Shown: one piece after another, positions 50,534-59,816 of the stretch
How positions within the stretch are numbered: position 1 is the stretch's first letter
Layout: each line of letters begins with the position of its first letter
Source: Anoxybacillus ayderensis
GTDB lineage: Bacteria; Bacillota; Bacilli; Bacillales; Anoxybacillaceae
Assembly: GCF_000833605.1 (NCBI RefSeq)
Contig: NZ_JXTG01000005.1
Coordinates: 1 to 64,000 of the forward strand
Length of the DNA stretch: 64,000 nt
Direction of reading: 5' to 3'
Translations under genes and position numbers: made by a program
The notes under the pieces: model-generated
Told to the model about the DNA's origin: nothing
Databases searched by the model: none
What the model saw: only the letters and a program-made list of their open reading frames with translations

Positions 50534-50559
50534 AGCTTTTGTGGATTTCCACAAAAGCT
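50534..50559 (-). terminator. terminator after adeR
   Basis: AGCTTTTGTGG (50534-50544) pairs with CCACAAAAGCT (50549-50559). On the minus strand a T-rich run (50533-50522) follows. It separates adeR from ald. Confidence 0.85.
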
Positions 50560-51781
50560 ATGTTGTCCGATATTTGTCTAATTTCATATCGATATATAGC
50601 TTTACTTTTTCGCTCATATTGCTTAAGTCGATGTTTCCGATTTCACTTATTCGCTTCAGACGGTAAGCGAGTGTATTCGGATGAATATTGAGCGTTTTCG
50701 CCGTTTCATTGACGTTGCTGTCACAGTCAAGATACGTTTCAATCGTCTCCACTAAGTTGGTGTGATGCTGTGCGTCGTACTGTTTCAGCTTTTCGAGCGC
50801 AACGTTGTGGAAATCCCCATGTCGTTTTTGTTCAAAAAGTAAATCAAAAAATTGATACATGCCAAGATGCTGATAGCTTTGAATATTCGCAAGTTGATGA
50901 GGAAAGGCGCGTTTCATTTTTAACACCGTTTGTGCTTCTTCATAACTTTTTGCAATTTTTGTGTAGCACTCATATACATTTCCGAACGCCCCCATCATAA
51001 TGTCGACGCGAAATCGCTCTTTCATTTGCGTCATAAACGAGCGAAAAAATCGCTCAATGTGCGATTCCCCGTAGACGTTCGAGCTTGGAGCGACGAGCAC
51101 GATAAGCCGCTGATGGTCGATCGTATAAAGCGGAATAGCGAGTTGTTGTGTCGTTTTTAATAAATAATCAATTTGCCGCTCCACTTGCGTTTGAATCTGT
51201 TGTTGAAATTGAAAAATGCCAACAGAAAAAAACGGATATACATGCACGTTTAATTGGTGACATTGTTCAACGATGTCGTGAGGAGAGGAAACATGCCCTG
51301 TTAGTAGTTTCCAAAAAAACTCTTGAATGCGCTCTTCTTTTTTATGTTTGCGAATTTGCAATTGCAACAACAAATTTTTTGCTGCTTTCGCTGCTTGTTT
51401 TAACAAATGGAACTGTTGCTCTGTCCACGGCTCATTCATTTCAATTGCCCAAATAAATCCGAGCACCTCTTTATTTTTCCAAATCGAAATGGCGATGCGA
51501 TTGCCGAGCCCGACTTCTGAAATTTCCGCGACACGAACAGGCTCCTCGCTTTGCAGAAGCTTTGGGATCACCCCTTCGCGCCATAAGCTATTAATGACGC
51601 GTTCCGGCACGCGCCGATGGATAATGGTTGCCGTACGGGCAGGATCGGTGTAATGCTCATGTCCGCTATAAGCAATTAAGCGATGGTTTGCATCTTCAAT
51701 CGTAATCGGACATTGCAATAACTCGCTCACACGATCTGCAAACTCCTCTAAACTTTCAAAATGAGTGGCAAAAGGATTCAT
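50558..51781 (-). CDS. adeR: PucR family transcriptional regulator, AdeR-like
   Basis: In B. subtilis AdeR activates ald. The 407-residue protein has an N-terminal sensory domain (PITIEDANHRLIAYSGHE), a GGDEF-like middle part, and a C-terminal PucR helix-turn-helix (DSNVNETAKTLNIHPNTLAYRLKRISE). The ATG at 51781 follows GGAGTGG; a longer in-frame extension is rejected. The order adeR-ald on one strand supports the assignment. Confidence 0.85.
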   Translation of the reverse strand: MNPFATHFESLEEFADRVSELLQCPITIEDANHRLIAYSGHEHYTDPARTATIIHRRVPERVINSLWREGVIPKLLQSEEPVRVAEISEVGLGNRIAISIWKNKEVLGFIWAIEMNEPWTEQQFHLLKQAAKAAKNLLLQLQIRKHKKEERIQEFFWKLLTGHVSSPHDIVEQCHQLNVHVYPFFSVGIFQFQQQIQTQVERQIDYLLKTTQQLAIPLYTIDHQRLIVLVAPSSNVYGESHIERFFRSFMTQMKERFRVDIMMGAFGNVYECYTKIAKSYEEAQTVLKMKRAFPHQLANIQSYQHLGMYQFFDLLFEQKRHGDFHNVALEKLKQYDAQHHTNLVETIETYLDCDSNVNETAKTLNIHPNTLAYRLKRISEIGNIDLSNMSEKVKLYIDMKLDKYRTT

Positions 51782-51828
51782 TACATCCACTCCGTTTCTT
51801 ACGTTGTTTTTACGATTATTGTAGCATA

Positions 51829-51834
51829 TTGACA
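51829..51834 (+). promoter_or_regulatory. possible -35 element of the first sac unit
   Basis: TTGACA stands 49 bases before the antiterminator RNA site. TACTCT follows 17 bases on (51852-51857). The pair is a plausible sigma-A promoter for the EIIA-sacT message. Confidence 0.45.
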
Positions 51835-51882
51835 AATGAAAGAGCTTACTTTACTCTATAAGTGAAAAAGTCGCATATTGTG

Positions 51883-51960
51883 GGATTGTGACTGCGTTGC
51901 AGGCAAGACCTAAAACGGATGAAAGAAGGTTTCTTTCTTGCGTTTTAGGTCTTTTATTTT
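51883..51960 (+). promoter_or_regulatory. RAT antiterminator and terminator before EIIA
   Basis: The sequence from 51883 to 51912 (GGATTGTGACTGCG, then GCAGGCAAGACCTA) is a ribonucleic antiterminator of the SacT/LicT type. It overlaps the left arm of a terminator: AAGACCTAAAACG (51905-51917) pairs with CGTTTTAGGTCTT (51941-51953), followed by a T tract. Binding of the antiterminator protein prevents the terminator, the classic BglG-family switch. Confidence 0.92.
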
Positions 51961-51995
51961 TATCCAAATAATTCTTTAGGAAGGAGATATTTCAA

Positions 51996-52478
51996 ATGTT
52001 TCGTTTGTTTCGTAAGCGTGAAGAGGTCATTGTTTCCCCTTTAACAGGAAATGTACGATCGCTTGAAAATGTTCCAGACCCTGTGTTTGCCCAGAAAATG
52101 ATGGGCGATGGTTTGGCGATTGAGCCGACAGATGGCGTTGTTGTTTCACCAATTAATGGAGAAGTAGTACAAGTGTTCCCGACAAAACATGCTGTTGGTT
52201 TGCGTTCGGATGAAGGATTAGAAATTCTTATTCACGTTGGCATTGATACAGTTCATATGCATGGAGAAGGATTTGAAGCGTACGTGAAAGCAGGGGATCG
52301 TGTTAGGGCAGGCGATCTGCTTTTGTCGTTTGATTTGTCGCTTGTACAACAAAAGGCGAAAAGTCTCCTTACCCCAGTAGTGATTACAAACGGGGAGGTG
52401 GTAAACGAGTGTCATCGAGAGCATACAGAAAAAGCGGAAAGAGGCAGCACAGTTTTAATGAGATTGAAATTGAAATAA
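51996..52478 (+). CDS. PTS system EIIA component (glucose type)
   Basis: A 160-residue single-domain EIIA of the glucose/sucrose superfamily, which passes phosphate from HPr to an EIIB domain. The phosphorylated histidine is H80 (EILIHVGIDTV) and the second active-site histidine H65 (TKHAVGL). The sucrose permease downstream has only EIIB and EIIC, so this protein probably supplies its missing EIIA. GGAAGGAG precedes the ATG. Confidence 0.92.
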   Translation: MFRLFRKREEVIVSPLTGNVRSLENVPDPVFAQKMMGDGLAIEPTDGVVVSPINGEVVQVFPTKHAVGLRSDEGLEILIHVGIDTVHMHGEGFEAYVKAGDRVRAGDLLLSFDLSLVQQKAKSLLTPVVITNGEVVNECHREHTEKAERGSTVLMRLKLK

Positions 52479-52517
52479 TATATATGTGATAAAACAAAGA
52501 GTGTTAAGGGGACGAAG

Positions 52518-53348
52518 ATGACGTTGCGAATCCATAAAATTTTAAATAATAACGCTGTCGTTGTATTGGATGAAGGGCAAGAGAAAATTGTAATGGGTCC
52601 AGGTATTGCTTTTCAGAAAAAGAAAAATGACATCATCCCTCGTGCGAAAATCGAAAAAATTTTTGTGATGGAAGAAGAAAATGAAAAATTCCAAGAGTTG
52701 TTACGTACCCTTCCAGAAGAGCATATTGACATCGCTGAAGAAATTATTAGCTATGCCGAAGGAGAATTGCAAGCCCCGTTGAATAACCATATTCATATTG
52801 CGTTGACTGATCATTTATCTTTTGCGATTGAACGAATTCAGCAAGGGTACCAAATTCAAAATAAGCTGTTAAATGAAATTAAAGTGTTATATAAGAAAGA
52901 ATATCAAATTGGTCTTTGGGCAAAGCGACTTATTCGGGAACGTCTCGGTATCGATATCCCTGATGACGAAGTCGCTCATATTGCTCTTCATATTCATACA
53001 GCGAAAATGGACGCAGCTAGCATGAATAAAACGTTACAACAAACAACTTTAATTCGTGAAATGATCGATTTAATGAAACAGAAATTACATGTTCATATTG
53101 ATGAAGAAGGAATATCTTACCAAAGACTTGTGACACATTTGCGTTTTGCACTGAACCGAATTGAAAACGGTGAGTTGTTTCATTCGATGGATGATGATAT
53201 GTTAGCGCTCATTCAAACGAAGTACGAAAAAGAGTTTGCATGTGCTGTTGCGATGGCTGAATATGCGAAAAAGGAATACGGAATTGAATTTCCTGTCACC
53301 GAATTAGCTTATATTACGTTGCACATCCAACGTCTAACCATAAAATAA
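52518..53348 (+). CDS. sacT: BglG-family antiterminator, SacT-like
   Basis: A 276-residue RNA-binding antiterminator. The N-terminal CAT domain ([20 protein letters not shown]) binds the RAT; two PRD domains follow (about 65-170 and 175-276) with conserved histidines in [16 protein letters not shown] and LHIQRL, which are phosphorylated by PTS proteins. It lies between two RAT sites, suggesting that it controls both its own message and sacP-fruK-sacA. Confidence 0.9.
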   Translation: MTLRIHKILNNNAVVVLDEGQEKIVMGPGIAFQKKKNDIIPRAKIEKIFVMEEENEKFQELLRTLPEEHIDIAEEIISYAEGELQAPLNNHIHIALTDHLSFAIERIQQGYQIQNKLLNEIKVLYKKEYQIGLWAKRLIRERLGIDIPDDEVAHIALHIHTAKMDAASMNKTLQQTTLIREMIDLMKQKLHVHIDEEGISYQRLVTHLRFALNRIENGELFHSMDDDMLALIQTKYEKEFACAVAMAEYAKKEYGIEFPVTELAYITLHIQRLTIK

Positions 53349-53363
53349 TATTTTTGTTTGTTA

Positions 53364-53392
53364 TTGACTTAATTTCAATAATAAGATAAAAT
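53364..53392 (+). promoter_or_regulatory. sacP promoter with cre-like site
   Basis: TTGACT (53364-53369) and TAAAAT (53387-53392) are 17 bases apart. A sequence like a CcpA cre site, TGAAAGCGGATAAA (53392-53405, two mismatches), overlaps the probable transcription start. This suggests separate initiation and carbon repression of the sac genes. Confidence 0.6.
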
Positions 53393-53420
53393 GAAAGCGG
53401 ATAAAAAATCAAATATCGTA

Positions 53421-53501
53421 GGATTGTTACTGCATAAGCAGGCAAGACCTAAAATGTACGACGATGTTTAAGGCATTCGTATGTACATTTTAGGTCTTTT
53501 T
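53421..53501 (+). promoter_or_regulatory. RAT antiterminator and terminator before sacP
   Basis: The RAT runs from 53421 (GGATTGTTACTGCAT) to 53451 (GCAGGCAAGACCTA). The terminator stem AAGACCTAAAATGTAC (53444-53459) with GTACATTTTAGGTCTT (53483-53498) is a perfect 16 base pairs, followed by T residues. It is nearly the same RNA as the upstream one, consistent with one antiterminator acting at both. Confidence 0.93.
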
Positions 53502-53537
53502 GTTTTCTATCATTTTATATGCAGAGGAGGAGTTTAT

Positions 53538-54908
53538 ATGAATTACGAACACATAACAAAGCAACTTTTGTCTTTGCTTGGTGGAAAAGAAAATGTCATT
53601 AGTGCGGTTCATTGTGCAACTCGTCTTCGTCTTGTTTTAAAAGACGAAAAGAAGGTTAATCAACAAGCAATTGAACAACTTGATGGGGTCAAAGGTGCAT
53701 TTTCTAGTTCCGGTCAGTATCAAATTATTTTTGGTACAGGTGTTGTCAACAAAGTATACGAACAGTTTGTCAAAGAAGCAGGTTTACAAAACGTAAGTGC
53801 CGATGTGCACCAAGAAGCAGTCAAGCAAAAGATGAATCCGATCGCTCGTCTCGCGAAAACGTTGTCAAATATTTTTGTTCCAATTATTCCAGCTATTGTA
53901 GCTAGCGGATTGCTTATGGGATTGCTCGGGATGATGAAGGCGTTCAAATGGGTAGCGCCAGATAGTGCATGGATTGTATTACTTGATATGTTCTCAAGTG
54001 CCGCTTTCATTATTTTGCCAATTTTAATTGGTTATAGTGCTGCGAAAGAATTTGGGGGAAACCCGTTTCTAGGAGCAGTGATCGGCGGAATTATGACTCA
54101 TCCTGCTTTGTTGAATCCTTGGGGATTAGGAAGTGCTGAACCTGAGTATTTGCATTTTCTCGGTTTTGATATCGCAATGATTGGATATCAAGGAACGGTC
54201 ATTCCAATTTTGCTTGCAACATATGTCATGAGTAAAATCGAAAAAAGCTTGCGAAAAGTCGTTCCACACGCAGTCGACTTGCTTGTTACACCATTTATTA
54301 CGGTTATTTTAACAGGTTTCACTGCGATTTTAGTCATTGGTCCACTTGGAAATATAGTTGGGAAAGGAATTACAACAACGTTAAACTTCGTATATGACAC
54401 AGGTGGAGCGCTTGCAGGCCTCATTTTCGGTGGTCTGTATTCGATGATTGTAATCACAGGTGTTCATCATAGTTTCCATGCGATTGAAGCCGGATTGCTT
54501 GCGGATATTGGTAAAAACTATTTATTGCCTATTTGGTCAATGGCAAACGTTGCTCAAGGTGGAGCGGGTTTAGCAGTATTTTTAAAATCAAAACGGACGA
54601 AAACAAAAGAAATCGCTTTGCCAGCTGCATTTTCCGCTTTTCTAGGCATTACTGAGCCTGTTATTTTTGGGATTAACTTAAAATATCGAAAACCGTTTAT
54701 TGCAGCAGCTATCGGTGGTGCTGTCGGTGGTGCGTATGTGGTATTTACAAACGTTGTGGCAAATGCGTACGGATTAACTGGTATTCCAATGATTGCGATC
54801 GTGGCACCGATGGGGATGGCGAACTTAATAAACTATTTAATCGGCTTTGCAATTGCGGTTGGTACAGCATTTGTGGCAACATGGATATTAGGATTTAAAG
54901 AAGAATAA
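53538..54908 (+). CDS. sacP: sucrose-specific PTS EIIBC
   Basis: The sucrose permease, which phosphorylates sucrose at uptake. The 456-residue protein has an N-terminal EIIB domain with phosphocysteine C26 (AVHCATRLRLVL) and an EIIC domain with about ten membrane segments, including GGIMTHPALLNPWG and GITEPVIFGINLKYRKP. The ATG at 53538 follows GAGGAGG. There is no EIIA domain, as in B. subtilis SacP. Confidence 0.93.
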   Translation: MNYEHITKQLLSLLGGKENVISAVHCATRLRLVLKDEKKVNQQAIEQLDGVKGAFSSSGQYQIIFGTGVVNKVYEQFVKEAGLQNVSADVHQEAVKQKMNPIARLAKTLSNIFVPIIPAIVASGLLMGLLGMMKAFKWVAPDSAWIVLLDMFSSAAFIILPILIGYSAAKEFGGNPFLGAVIGGIMTHPALLNPWGLGSAEPEYLHFLGFDIAMIGYQGTVIPILLATYVMSKIEKSLRKVVPHAVDLLVTPFITVILTGFTAILVIGPLGNIVGKGITTTLNFVYDTGGALAGLIFGGLYSMIVITGVHHSFHAIEAGLLADIGKNYLLPIWSMANVAQGGAGLAVFLKSKRTKTKEIALPAAFSAFLGITEPVIFGINLKYRKPFIAAAIGGAVGGAYVVFTNVVANAYGLTGIPMIAIVAPMGMANLINYLIGFAIAVGTAFVATWILGFKEE

Positions 54909-54932
54909 GGCGAGCGAATAACTCGCCTTTTT
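54907..54932 (+). terminator. terminator after sacP
   Basis: AAGGCGAG (54907-54914) pairs with CTCGCCTT (54922-54929), followed by T residues. Since fruK starts 19 bases later without an evident promoter, it is likely leaky. Confidence 0.8.
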
Positions 54933-54950
54933 ATGTAGGAGGGAATGACG

Positions 54951-55910
54951 ATGAAGCAAGGAATTATTAGTCTTGGTGAAGCGTTAATTGATTTTATTCC
55001 ACTTGATGCAACAAATCGGTCGTATCAAAAAAGTCCAGGGGGAGCGCCGGCAAATGTTGCGGTTGGTGTCGCACGGCTCGGTGTTCCATCGACGTTTCTA
55101 GGGAAAGTTGGTCGCGATGTATTAGGCGTTTTTCTAAAAGAAACGCTTGATGCATATGGAGTGAATACATCTTTCCTTCAATTTAGTGATGATGTTCGTA
55201 CAGGTGTTGTTTTTGTAACGTTAGCGGAAAACGGAGAACGGAGCTTTGATTTTTACATTAACCCGAGCGCTGATCGCTTTTTATGCGAAGAAGAAATTGA
55301 TGAGTCGTTATTTCGGACACATCGCATTCTTCATTTTGGTTCGATCTCACTGATTAGTGAGCCAGCACGAAGCGCTACAAAGCGAGCTGTTATGCTAGCT
55401 AAAGAAAACGGCATGATCGTTTCATATGACCCAAATTTACGCCTCGGTTTGTGGGAAGGTGAAAAACAAGCCCGTGAAATGATTATGTCGATGTTAAGAG
55501 AGGCAGATGTACTTAAAATTTCTGAAGAAGAGTTGACATTTATTACGGGAGAGAAAGATATTCAAAAAGGTATTGATGCCCTTGCCCCATACAATATTCC
55601 TCTCATCGTCGTCACGCTAGGGGAAAACGGTAGTTATGCGTTTACGAAAGAGGGATCCGTCTTTACGCCAGCGCTTAAAGTAGAGGCGGTTGATACGACA
55701 GGAGCCGGTGATGCTTTCGTTTCTGGCATGCTGTATTGCTTGCACGAAAGAGAAGGAACAATTGATTCGTTATCCCTTACGGAAATTGAACAAATGGCGC
55801 GTTTTGCGAGCGTTTCTGGAGCGTTAGCTGCATCAACGAAAGGAGCAATGACAGCGTTGCCAACACGCGATGAAGTCGAACGTATTTTACGCGAAGGTTG
55901 GTCGAAATGA
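54951..55910 (+). CDS. fructokinase (PfkB family)
   Basis: Phosphorylates the fructose set free from sucrose 6-phosphate. The 319-residue protein shows ISLGEALIDFIP, the SPGGAPANVAVGVARLG motif near the N-terminus, and the PfkB signature DTTGAGDAFVSGML with the catalytic aspartate. The ATG at 54951 is better spaced to AGGAGGG than the in-frame ATG at 54945. It overlaps sacA by four bases. Confidence 0.9.
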   Translation: MKQGIISLGEALIDFIPLDATNRSYQKSPGGAPANVAVGVARLGVPSTFLGKVGRDVLGVFLKETLDAYGVNTSFLQFSDDVRTGVVFVTLAENGERSFDFYINPSADRFLCEEEIDESLFRTHRILHFGSISLISEPARSATKRAVMLAKENGMIVSYDPNLRLGLWEGEKQAREMIMSMLREADVLKISEEELTFITGEKDIQKGIDALAPYNIPLIVVTLGENGSYAFTKEGSVFTPALKVEAVDTTGAGDAFVSGMLYCLHEREGTIDSLSLTEIEQMARFASVSGALAASTKGAMTALPTRDEVERILREGWSK

Positions 55911-57346
55911 AATCATTGAACGAAAAAAAACAAATACAGCTTGCGGAAGAAGAAGTAAAAAAATATGCTTCAATTGTTGAAAGTGACCCAAATCGTTTGC
56001 GTTATCATTTAATGCCTCCTGTCGGATTAATGAACGATCCAAATGGACTGATTTATTGGAAAGGGACGTACCATGTGTTTTATCAGTGGATGCCGTTTCA
56101 AACGACACATGGAGCAAAATTTTGGGGACATTATACATCGCGTGACTTTGTTCATTGGGAAAGACAAGCGCCTGCATTAGCTCCAAGCGAATGGTTTGAT
56201 CGAAACGGTTGCTACTCCGGAAGCGCTGTGGACAATGATGGTGTACTTACACTTTTTTATACAGGGAATGTCAAAGACGATGACGGAACACGCCATACGT
56301 ATCAATGTATGGCAGTATCAAGTGACGGTGTTCGCTTTGAGAAAAAGGGAGTTGTTGTTCATCTCCCAGACGGTTACACGGCTCATTTTCGTGACCCAAA
56401 AGTGTGGAAGCATGAAAACAAGTGGTATATGGTGATTGGCGCACAGAGCGAGCAATTAGATGGGAAGGCAGTATTATTTCGCTCTGATGATCTCATGCAT
56501 TGGGAGCATATCGGTGCTATAGCAGGAGGAGAGGACGGAAACTTTGGGTACATGTGGGAGTGCCCAGATGTATTCCGTTTAAGCGGAAAAGATGTACTGA
56601 TCGTCTGTCCGCAAGGATTGCAACCGGAAGGCATGCACTATCAAAACGTATATCAAGCAGGATATTTTGTCGGACAGTTAAATTATGAAACAGGACAATA
56701 TGTACACGGTACATTTACTGAGCTGGATCGAGGGTTTGAATTTTATGCGCCACAAACGATGGTCGACGAGCATGGGCGTCGCGTGATGATTGCTTGGATG
56801 GGGGTACCAGATCAAGACGAAGATCAGCACCCGACAATTGCTTATCGATGGGTACATGCATTGACATTACCGCGTGAACTCGTTTTAATCGGAGATAAAT
56901 TATATCAGCGTCCGATTGAGCAGTTGCAGTTGCTTCGGAGTGACGAAGTTCATCATCCAAATGTATTCTTGCAGAAGGAAGTTAGGCAATTTGATGGTGT
57001 AAAAGGAAAAACGGTTGAACTGCTACTTAAACAGATCGATGGTAAAGGTGTTTTCTCCATTCATATACAAAACAATGTTTCATTTTCATATGATTTTGAA
57101 CAAAAAGTTGCGACGTTAGAGAGAGAAAGTTTTGCTCGAAATGGCATGAAAGAGAAACGACAATGTTTATTATCACAATTACACACGATTCACATGTTTA
57201 TCGATACGTCGTCTATTGAAATTTTCTTAAATGATGGAGAAGAAGTATTTACGGCGCGGTTTTTCACGAAAGAAGAAAATGAACATATCTCATTTCAGAC
57301 AAATGCGGAAGCTTCGTTTCATTTATCTAAATGGAAATTATGTTAA
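55907..57346 (+). CDS. sacA: sucrose-6-phosphate hydrolase
   Basis: A cytoplasmic family GH32 enzyme that splits sucrose 6-phosphate into glucose 6-phosphate and fructose. The 479-residue protein has the nucleophile motif LMNDPNGL, then FRDPKVW and ECPDVF with the acid/base glutamate. There is no signal peptide, in keeping with PTS uptake. The ATG at 55907 is preceded by GAAGG and overlaps the fructokinase stop. Confidence 0.95.
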   Translation: MKSLNEKKQIQLAEEEVKKYASIVESDPNRLRYHLMPPVGLMNDPNGLIYWKGTYHVFYQWMPFQTTHGAKFWGHYTSRDFVHWERQAPALAPSEWFDRNGCYSGSAVDNDGVLTLFYTGNVKDDDGTRHTYQCMAVSSDGVRFEKKGVVVHLPDGYTAHFRDPKVWKHENKWYMVIGAQSEQLDGKAVLFRSDDLMHWEHIGAIAGGEDGNFGYMWECPDVFRLSGKDVLIVCPQGLQPEGMHYQNVYQAGYFVGQLNYETGQYVHGTFTELDRGFEFYAPQTMVDEHGRRVMIAWMGVPDQDEDQHPTIAYRWVHALTLPRELVLIGDKLYQRPIEQLQLLRSDEVHHPNVFLQKEVRQFDGVKGKTVELLLKQIDGKGVFSIHIQNNVSFSYDFEQKVATLERESFARNGMKEKRQCLLSQLHTIHMFIDTSSIEIFLNDGEEVFTARFFTKEENEHISFQTNAEASFHLSKWKLC

Positions 57347-57390
57347 AACTTTTTCTTGTCAAATGTTCAGTTTTTTTCGTATGATGAAAG

Positions 57391-57432
57391 AAAAGGGAGT
57401 ATTCCTTCAAATATGGAAGGTTGCTCCTTTTT
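57391..57432 (+). terminator. terminator after sacA
   Basis: AAAAGGGAG (57391-57399) pairs with CTCCTTTTT (57424-57432), and an inner stem CCTTC/GGAAGG forms within it. T residues follow on the plus strand. Confidence 0.75.
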
Positions 57433-57459
57433 CATTCATAAATAAAAGGTGATGAAGCG

Positions 57460-58401
57460 ATGGAGCAAGATAAGCTAAAAAAAGTCGTTGAAGCAGCGAA
57501 ATTGTATTATTTACTAGACTACAATCAAAACGACATTGCAAAAAAGCTTGGCGTATCGCGGCCGACGGTGTCGCGTCTACTACAGCAAGCAAAAGAAGAA
57601 GGAATTGTAGAAATTAAAATTAACGATCCGGCTGAAGATATTCAACAGTTAGCAAAACAGCTTGAACAAAAGTTCAATCTAAAAAAAGCAATTGTTGTAT
57701 CGGTTCCAGAACATCAAGATGGCATTATTAAAAAATATTTAGGAAAAGAAGCCGCTGAGTATTTACGTTCGATCGTCAAAGACGGCGATGTGATCGGTGT
57801 GACGTGGGGAACAACGTTGTATCACGTTGCATTACAGCTAAAGCATAAACATGTCAAAGACGTGAAAGTTGTGCAATTAAAAGGTGGCGTTAGTTTATCC
57901 GAAACGAATACGTTTGCGTCAGATATTTTGCACTTGTTTGGAAGCGCCTTCAATGCAACGGTGCACCATTTGCCGCTACCTGCAATCGTGGATCATGTCG
58001 TTGTTAAGCAGGCGATGGAGGCGGACCGCCACATTCGCAAAATTCTTGATCTCGGTCGGCAAGCGAATATTGCTGTATTTACGATCGGACCAATTAAATC
58101 AGAGTCGCTATTGTTCCAGCTTGGTTATTTTACAGAAGAAGATTTACAAACGATTTATTCAAAAGCTGCTGGTGACATTTGTTCGCGCTTTTTTGATCAA
58201 AATGGAAAACTATGTAGCGAAGAGCTCAATGCACGCACGCTCGGCATTGAGTTAGAAGAGCTCAAAAAGAAAGAATATTCGATTGTCATTGCGGGAGGCA
58301 TTCATAAAGTGGCTGGCATATACGGCGCGTTGAAAGGGAAATACGCCAACGTATTAGTGACAGATCAATTTACTGCCGAATGTTTGTTAGAAAAAGAATA
58401 A
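57460..58401 (+). CDS. deoR: deoxyribonucleoside regulator DeoR (SorC family)
   Basis: In B. subtilis DeoR represses the deoC-nupC-pdp operon and is released by deoxyribose 5-phosphate. The 313-residue protein has an N-terminal helix-turn-helix (NDIAKKLGVSRPTVSRLLQQA) and a SorC-type sugar-phosphate-binding domain (GVTWGTTLYHVA, FTIGPIKSESL, VIAGGIHKVAGIYGAL). It stands directly before nupC-deoC, supporting the same role here. Confidence 0.92.
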   Translation: MEQDKLKKVVEAAKLYYLLDYNQNDIAKKLGVSRPTVSRLLQQAKEEGIVEIKINDPAEDIQQLAKQLEQKFNLKKAIVVSVPEHQDGIIKKYLGKEAAEYLRSIVKDGDVIGVTWGTTLYHVALQLKHKHVKDVKVVQLKGGVSLSETNTFASDILHLFGSAFNATVHHLPLPAIVDHVVVKQAMEADRHIRKILDLGRQANIAVFTIGPIKSESLLFQLGYFTEEDLQTIYSKAAGDICSRFFDQNGKLCSEELNARTLGIELEELKKKEYSIVIAGGIHKVAGIYGALKGKYANVLVTDQFTAECLLEKE

Positions 58402-58410
58402 AGAAACGAC

Positions 58411-58445
58411 AAATGGGGGAAAAGAAAAAAGCCCCCTTTTATTTA
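58411..58445 (+). terminator. terminator after deoR
   Basis: AAATGGGGG and CCCCCTTTT can pair around an A-rich loop, with TTTTATTTATG following. The stem is short but GC-rich. Confidence 0.65.
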
Positions 58446-58508
58446 TGTATTTATGAAAAAAGGAAGAAACATTTAGCGAAACCATGAATTTTCTTTGACA
58501 TTTGTTCA

Positions 58509-58559
58509 TGTTAACGTTTACATATGTTCGTTTTCCTGTTATATTGATTACGTAATCAA
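58509..58559. promoter_or_regulatory. nupC promoter with cre site and palindromic operator
   Basis: TTTACA (58517-58522) and TATATT (58540-58545) are 17 bases apart. A cre-like site TGTTAACGTTTACA (58509-58522; one mismatch to TGWAANCGNTNWCA) overlaps the -35. A perfect 16-base palindrome TTGATTACGTAATCAA (58544-58559) overlaps the end of the -10 and is a good candidate for the DeoR operator. The B. subtilis operon is regulated by both DeoR and CcpA. Confidence 0.65.
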
Positions 58560-58584
58560 AATTCAGCTTATAGGAGTGTTCAAC

Positions 58585-59799
58585 ATGAATATCGTTTGGG
58601 GACTTGTTGGTATTATCGTTGTCCTTGGGATCGCTTTTCTTTCTTCAAACAACCGCAAAGCGATTAATCCGCGAACGATTTTAGGTGGTCTCGCGATTCA
58701 AGTCGCTTTTGCGTTTATCGTTTTAAAATGGGAAGCAGGGAAAGCAGCATTGCAGTGGTTAACAAATGGTATTACAAACATTATTAACTATGCGAACGAA
58801 GGAATTAACTTTTTGTTCGGTGGTGTGTTTGCGGCAAAAGGAATTGGATTTGTGTTTGCGTTCCAAGTGTTGCCGGTCGTCATTTTCTTCTCCGCATTAA
58901 TTTCTGTTCTTTACTACATTGGTGTGATGCAATGGATTATCAAAATGATCGGTGGTCCGCTTGCGAAATTGCTCGGAACGAGCAAAGCGGAGTCCATGTC
59001 AGCAGCGGCCAACATTTTCGTCGGTCAAACGGAAGCGCCTCTTGTTATTCGTCCGTATTTATCTAAAATGACACAATCGGAATTGTTTGCAGTTATGACA
59101 GGGGGATTGGCATCTGTTGCTGGTTCGGTGCTCGTTGGTTACTCGCTTTTAGGTGTTCCGCTTGAATATTTACTTGCGGCAAGTTTCATGGCAGCGCCAG
59201 CAGGATTAGTTATGGCGAAAATGATTGTGCCAGAAACAGAGCCGATTAAAGAAGATGAGCATTTTGAGATGGAAAAAGACGAAGAATCAACAAACGTCAT
59301 CGACGCAGCTGCGCGCGGAGCAAGCGATGGTTTGAAGTTAGCGTTAAATATCGGTGCGATGTTGTTAGCGTTTATCGCTCTTATTGCGTTAATTAATGGA
59401 TTGCTTAGCGGCATCGGTAATTTGTTTAATTACGAAGGTTTGACGCTTCAGAACATTTTAGGATTCCTCTTTGCGCCTATTGCATTTGCGATTGGTGTAC
59501 CGTGGTCTGAAGCGGTGACAGCTGGTGGATTTATCGGACAAAAATTAATTTTAAACGAATTTGTTGCGTATTCATCATTCGCACCACAAATTCCAGATTT
59601 ATCTGCAAAAACGGTAGCGATCGTTAGCTTTGCGCTATGTGGATTTGCTAATATTTCTTCGATGGGTATTTTACTTGGTGGATTAGGAAGCTTAGCGCCA
59701 AATCGTCGTAGCGACATTGCGCGCATGGGCTTAAAAGCTGTCCTTGCTGGTATGCTTGCTTCATTGTTAAGCGCATCCATTGCGGGTATGTTTATTTAA
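58585..59799 (+). CDS. nupC: nucleoside transporter NupC
   Basis: A concentrative nucleoside transporter (CNT family), taking up nucleosides with a cation. The 404-residue protein begins [18 protein letters not shown], has many hydrophobic segments, and carries [20 protein letters not shown] and [20 protein letters not shown], the family signatures. The ATG at 58585 follows TAGGAGTG. First gene of the deo transport and breakdown operon. Confidence 0.94.
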   Translation: MNIVWGLVGIIVVLGIAFLSSNNRKAINPRTILGGLAIQVAFAFIVLKWEAGKAALQWLTNGITNIINYANEGINFLFGGVFAAKGIGFVFAFQVLPVVIFFSALISVLYYIGVMQWIIKMIGGPLAKLLGTSKAESMSAAANIFVGQTEAPLVIRPYLSKMTQSELFAVMTGGLASVAGSVLVGYSLLGVPLEYLLAASFMAAPAGLVMAKMIVPETEPIKEDEHFEMEKDEESTNVIDAAARGASDGLKLALNIGAMLLAFIALIALINGLLSGIGNLFNYEGLTLQNILGFLFAPIAFAIGVPWSEAVTAGGFIGQKLILNEFVAYSSFAPQIPDLSAKTVAIVSFALCGFANISSMGILLGGLGSLAPNRRSDIARMGLKAVLAGMLASLLSASIAGMFI

Positions 59800-59816
59800 A
59801 AAACAAGGAGGAATGA

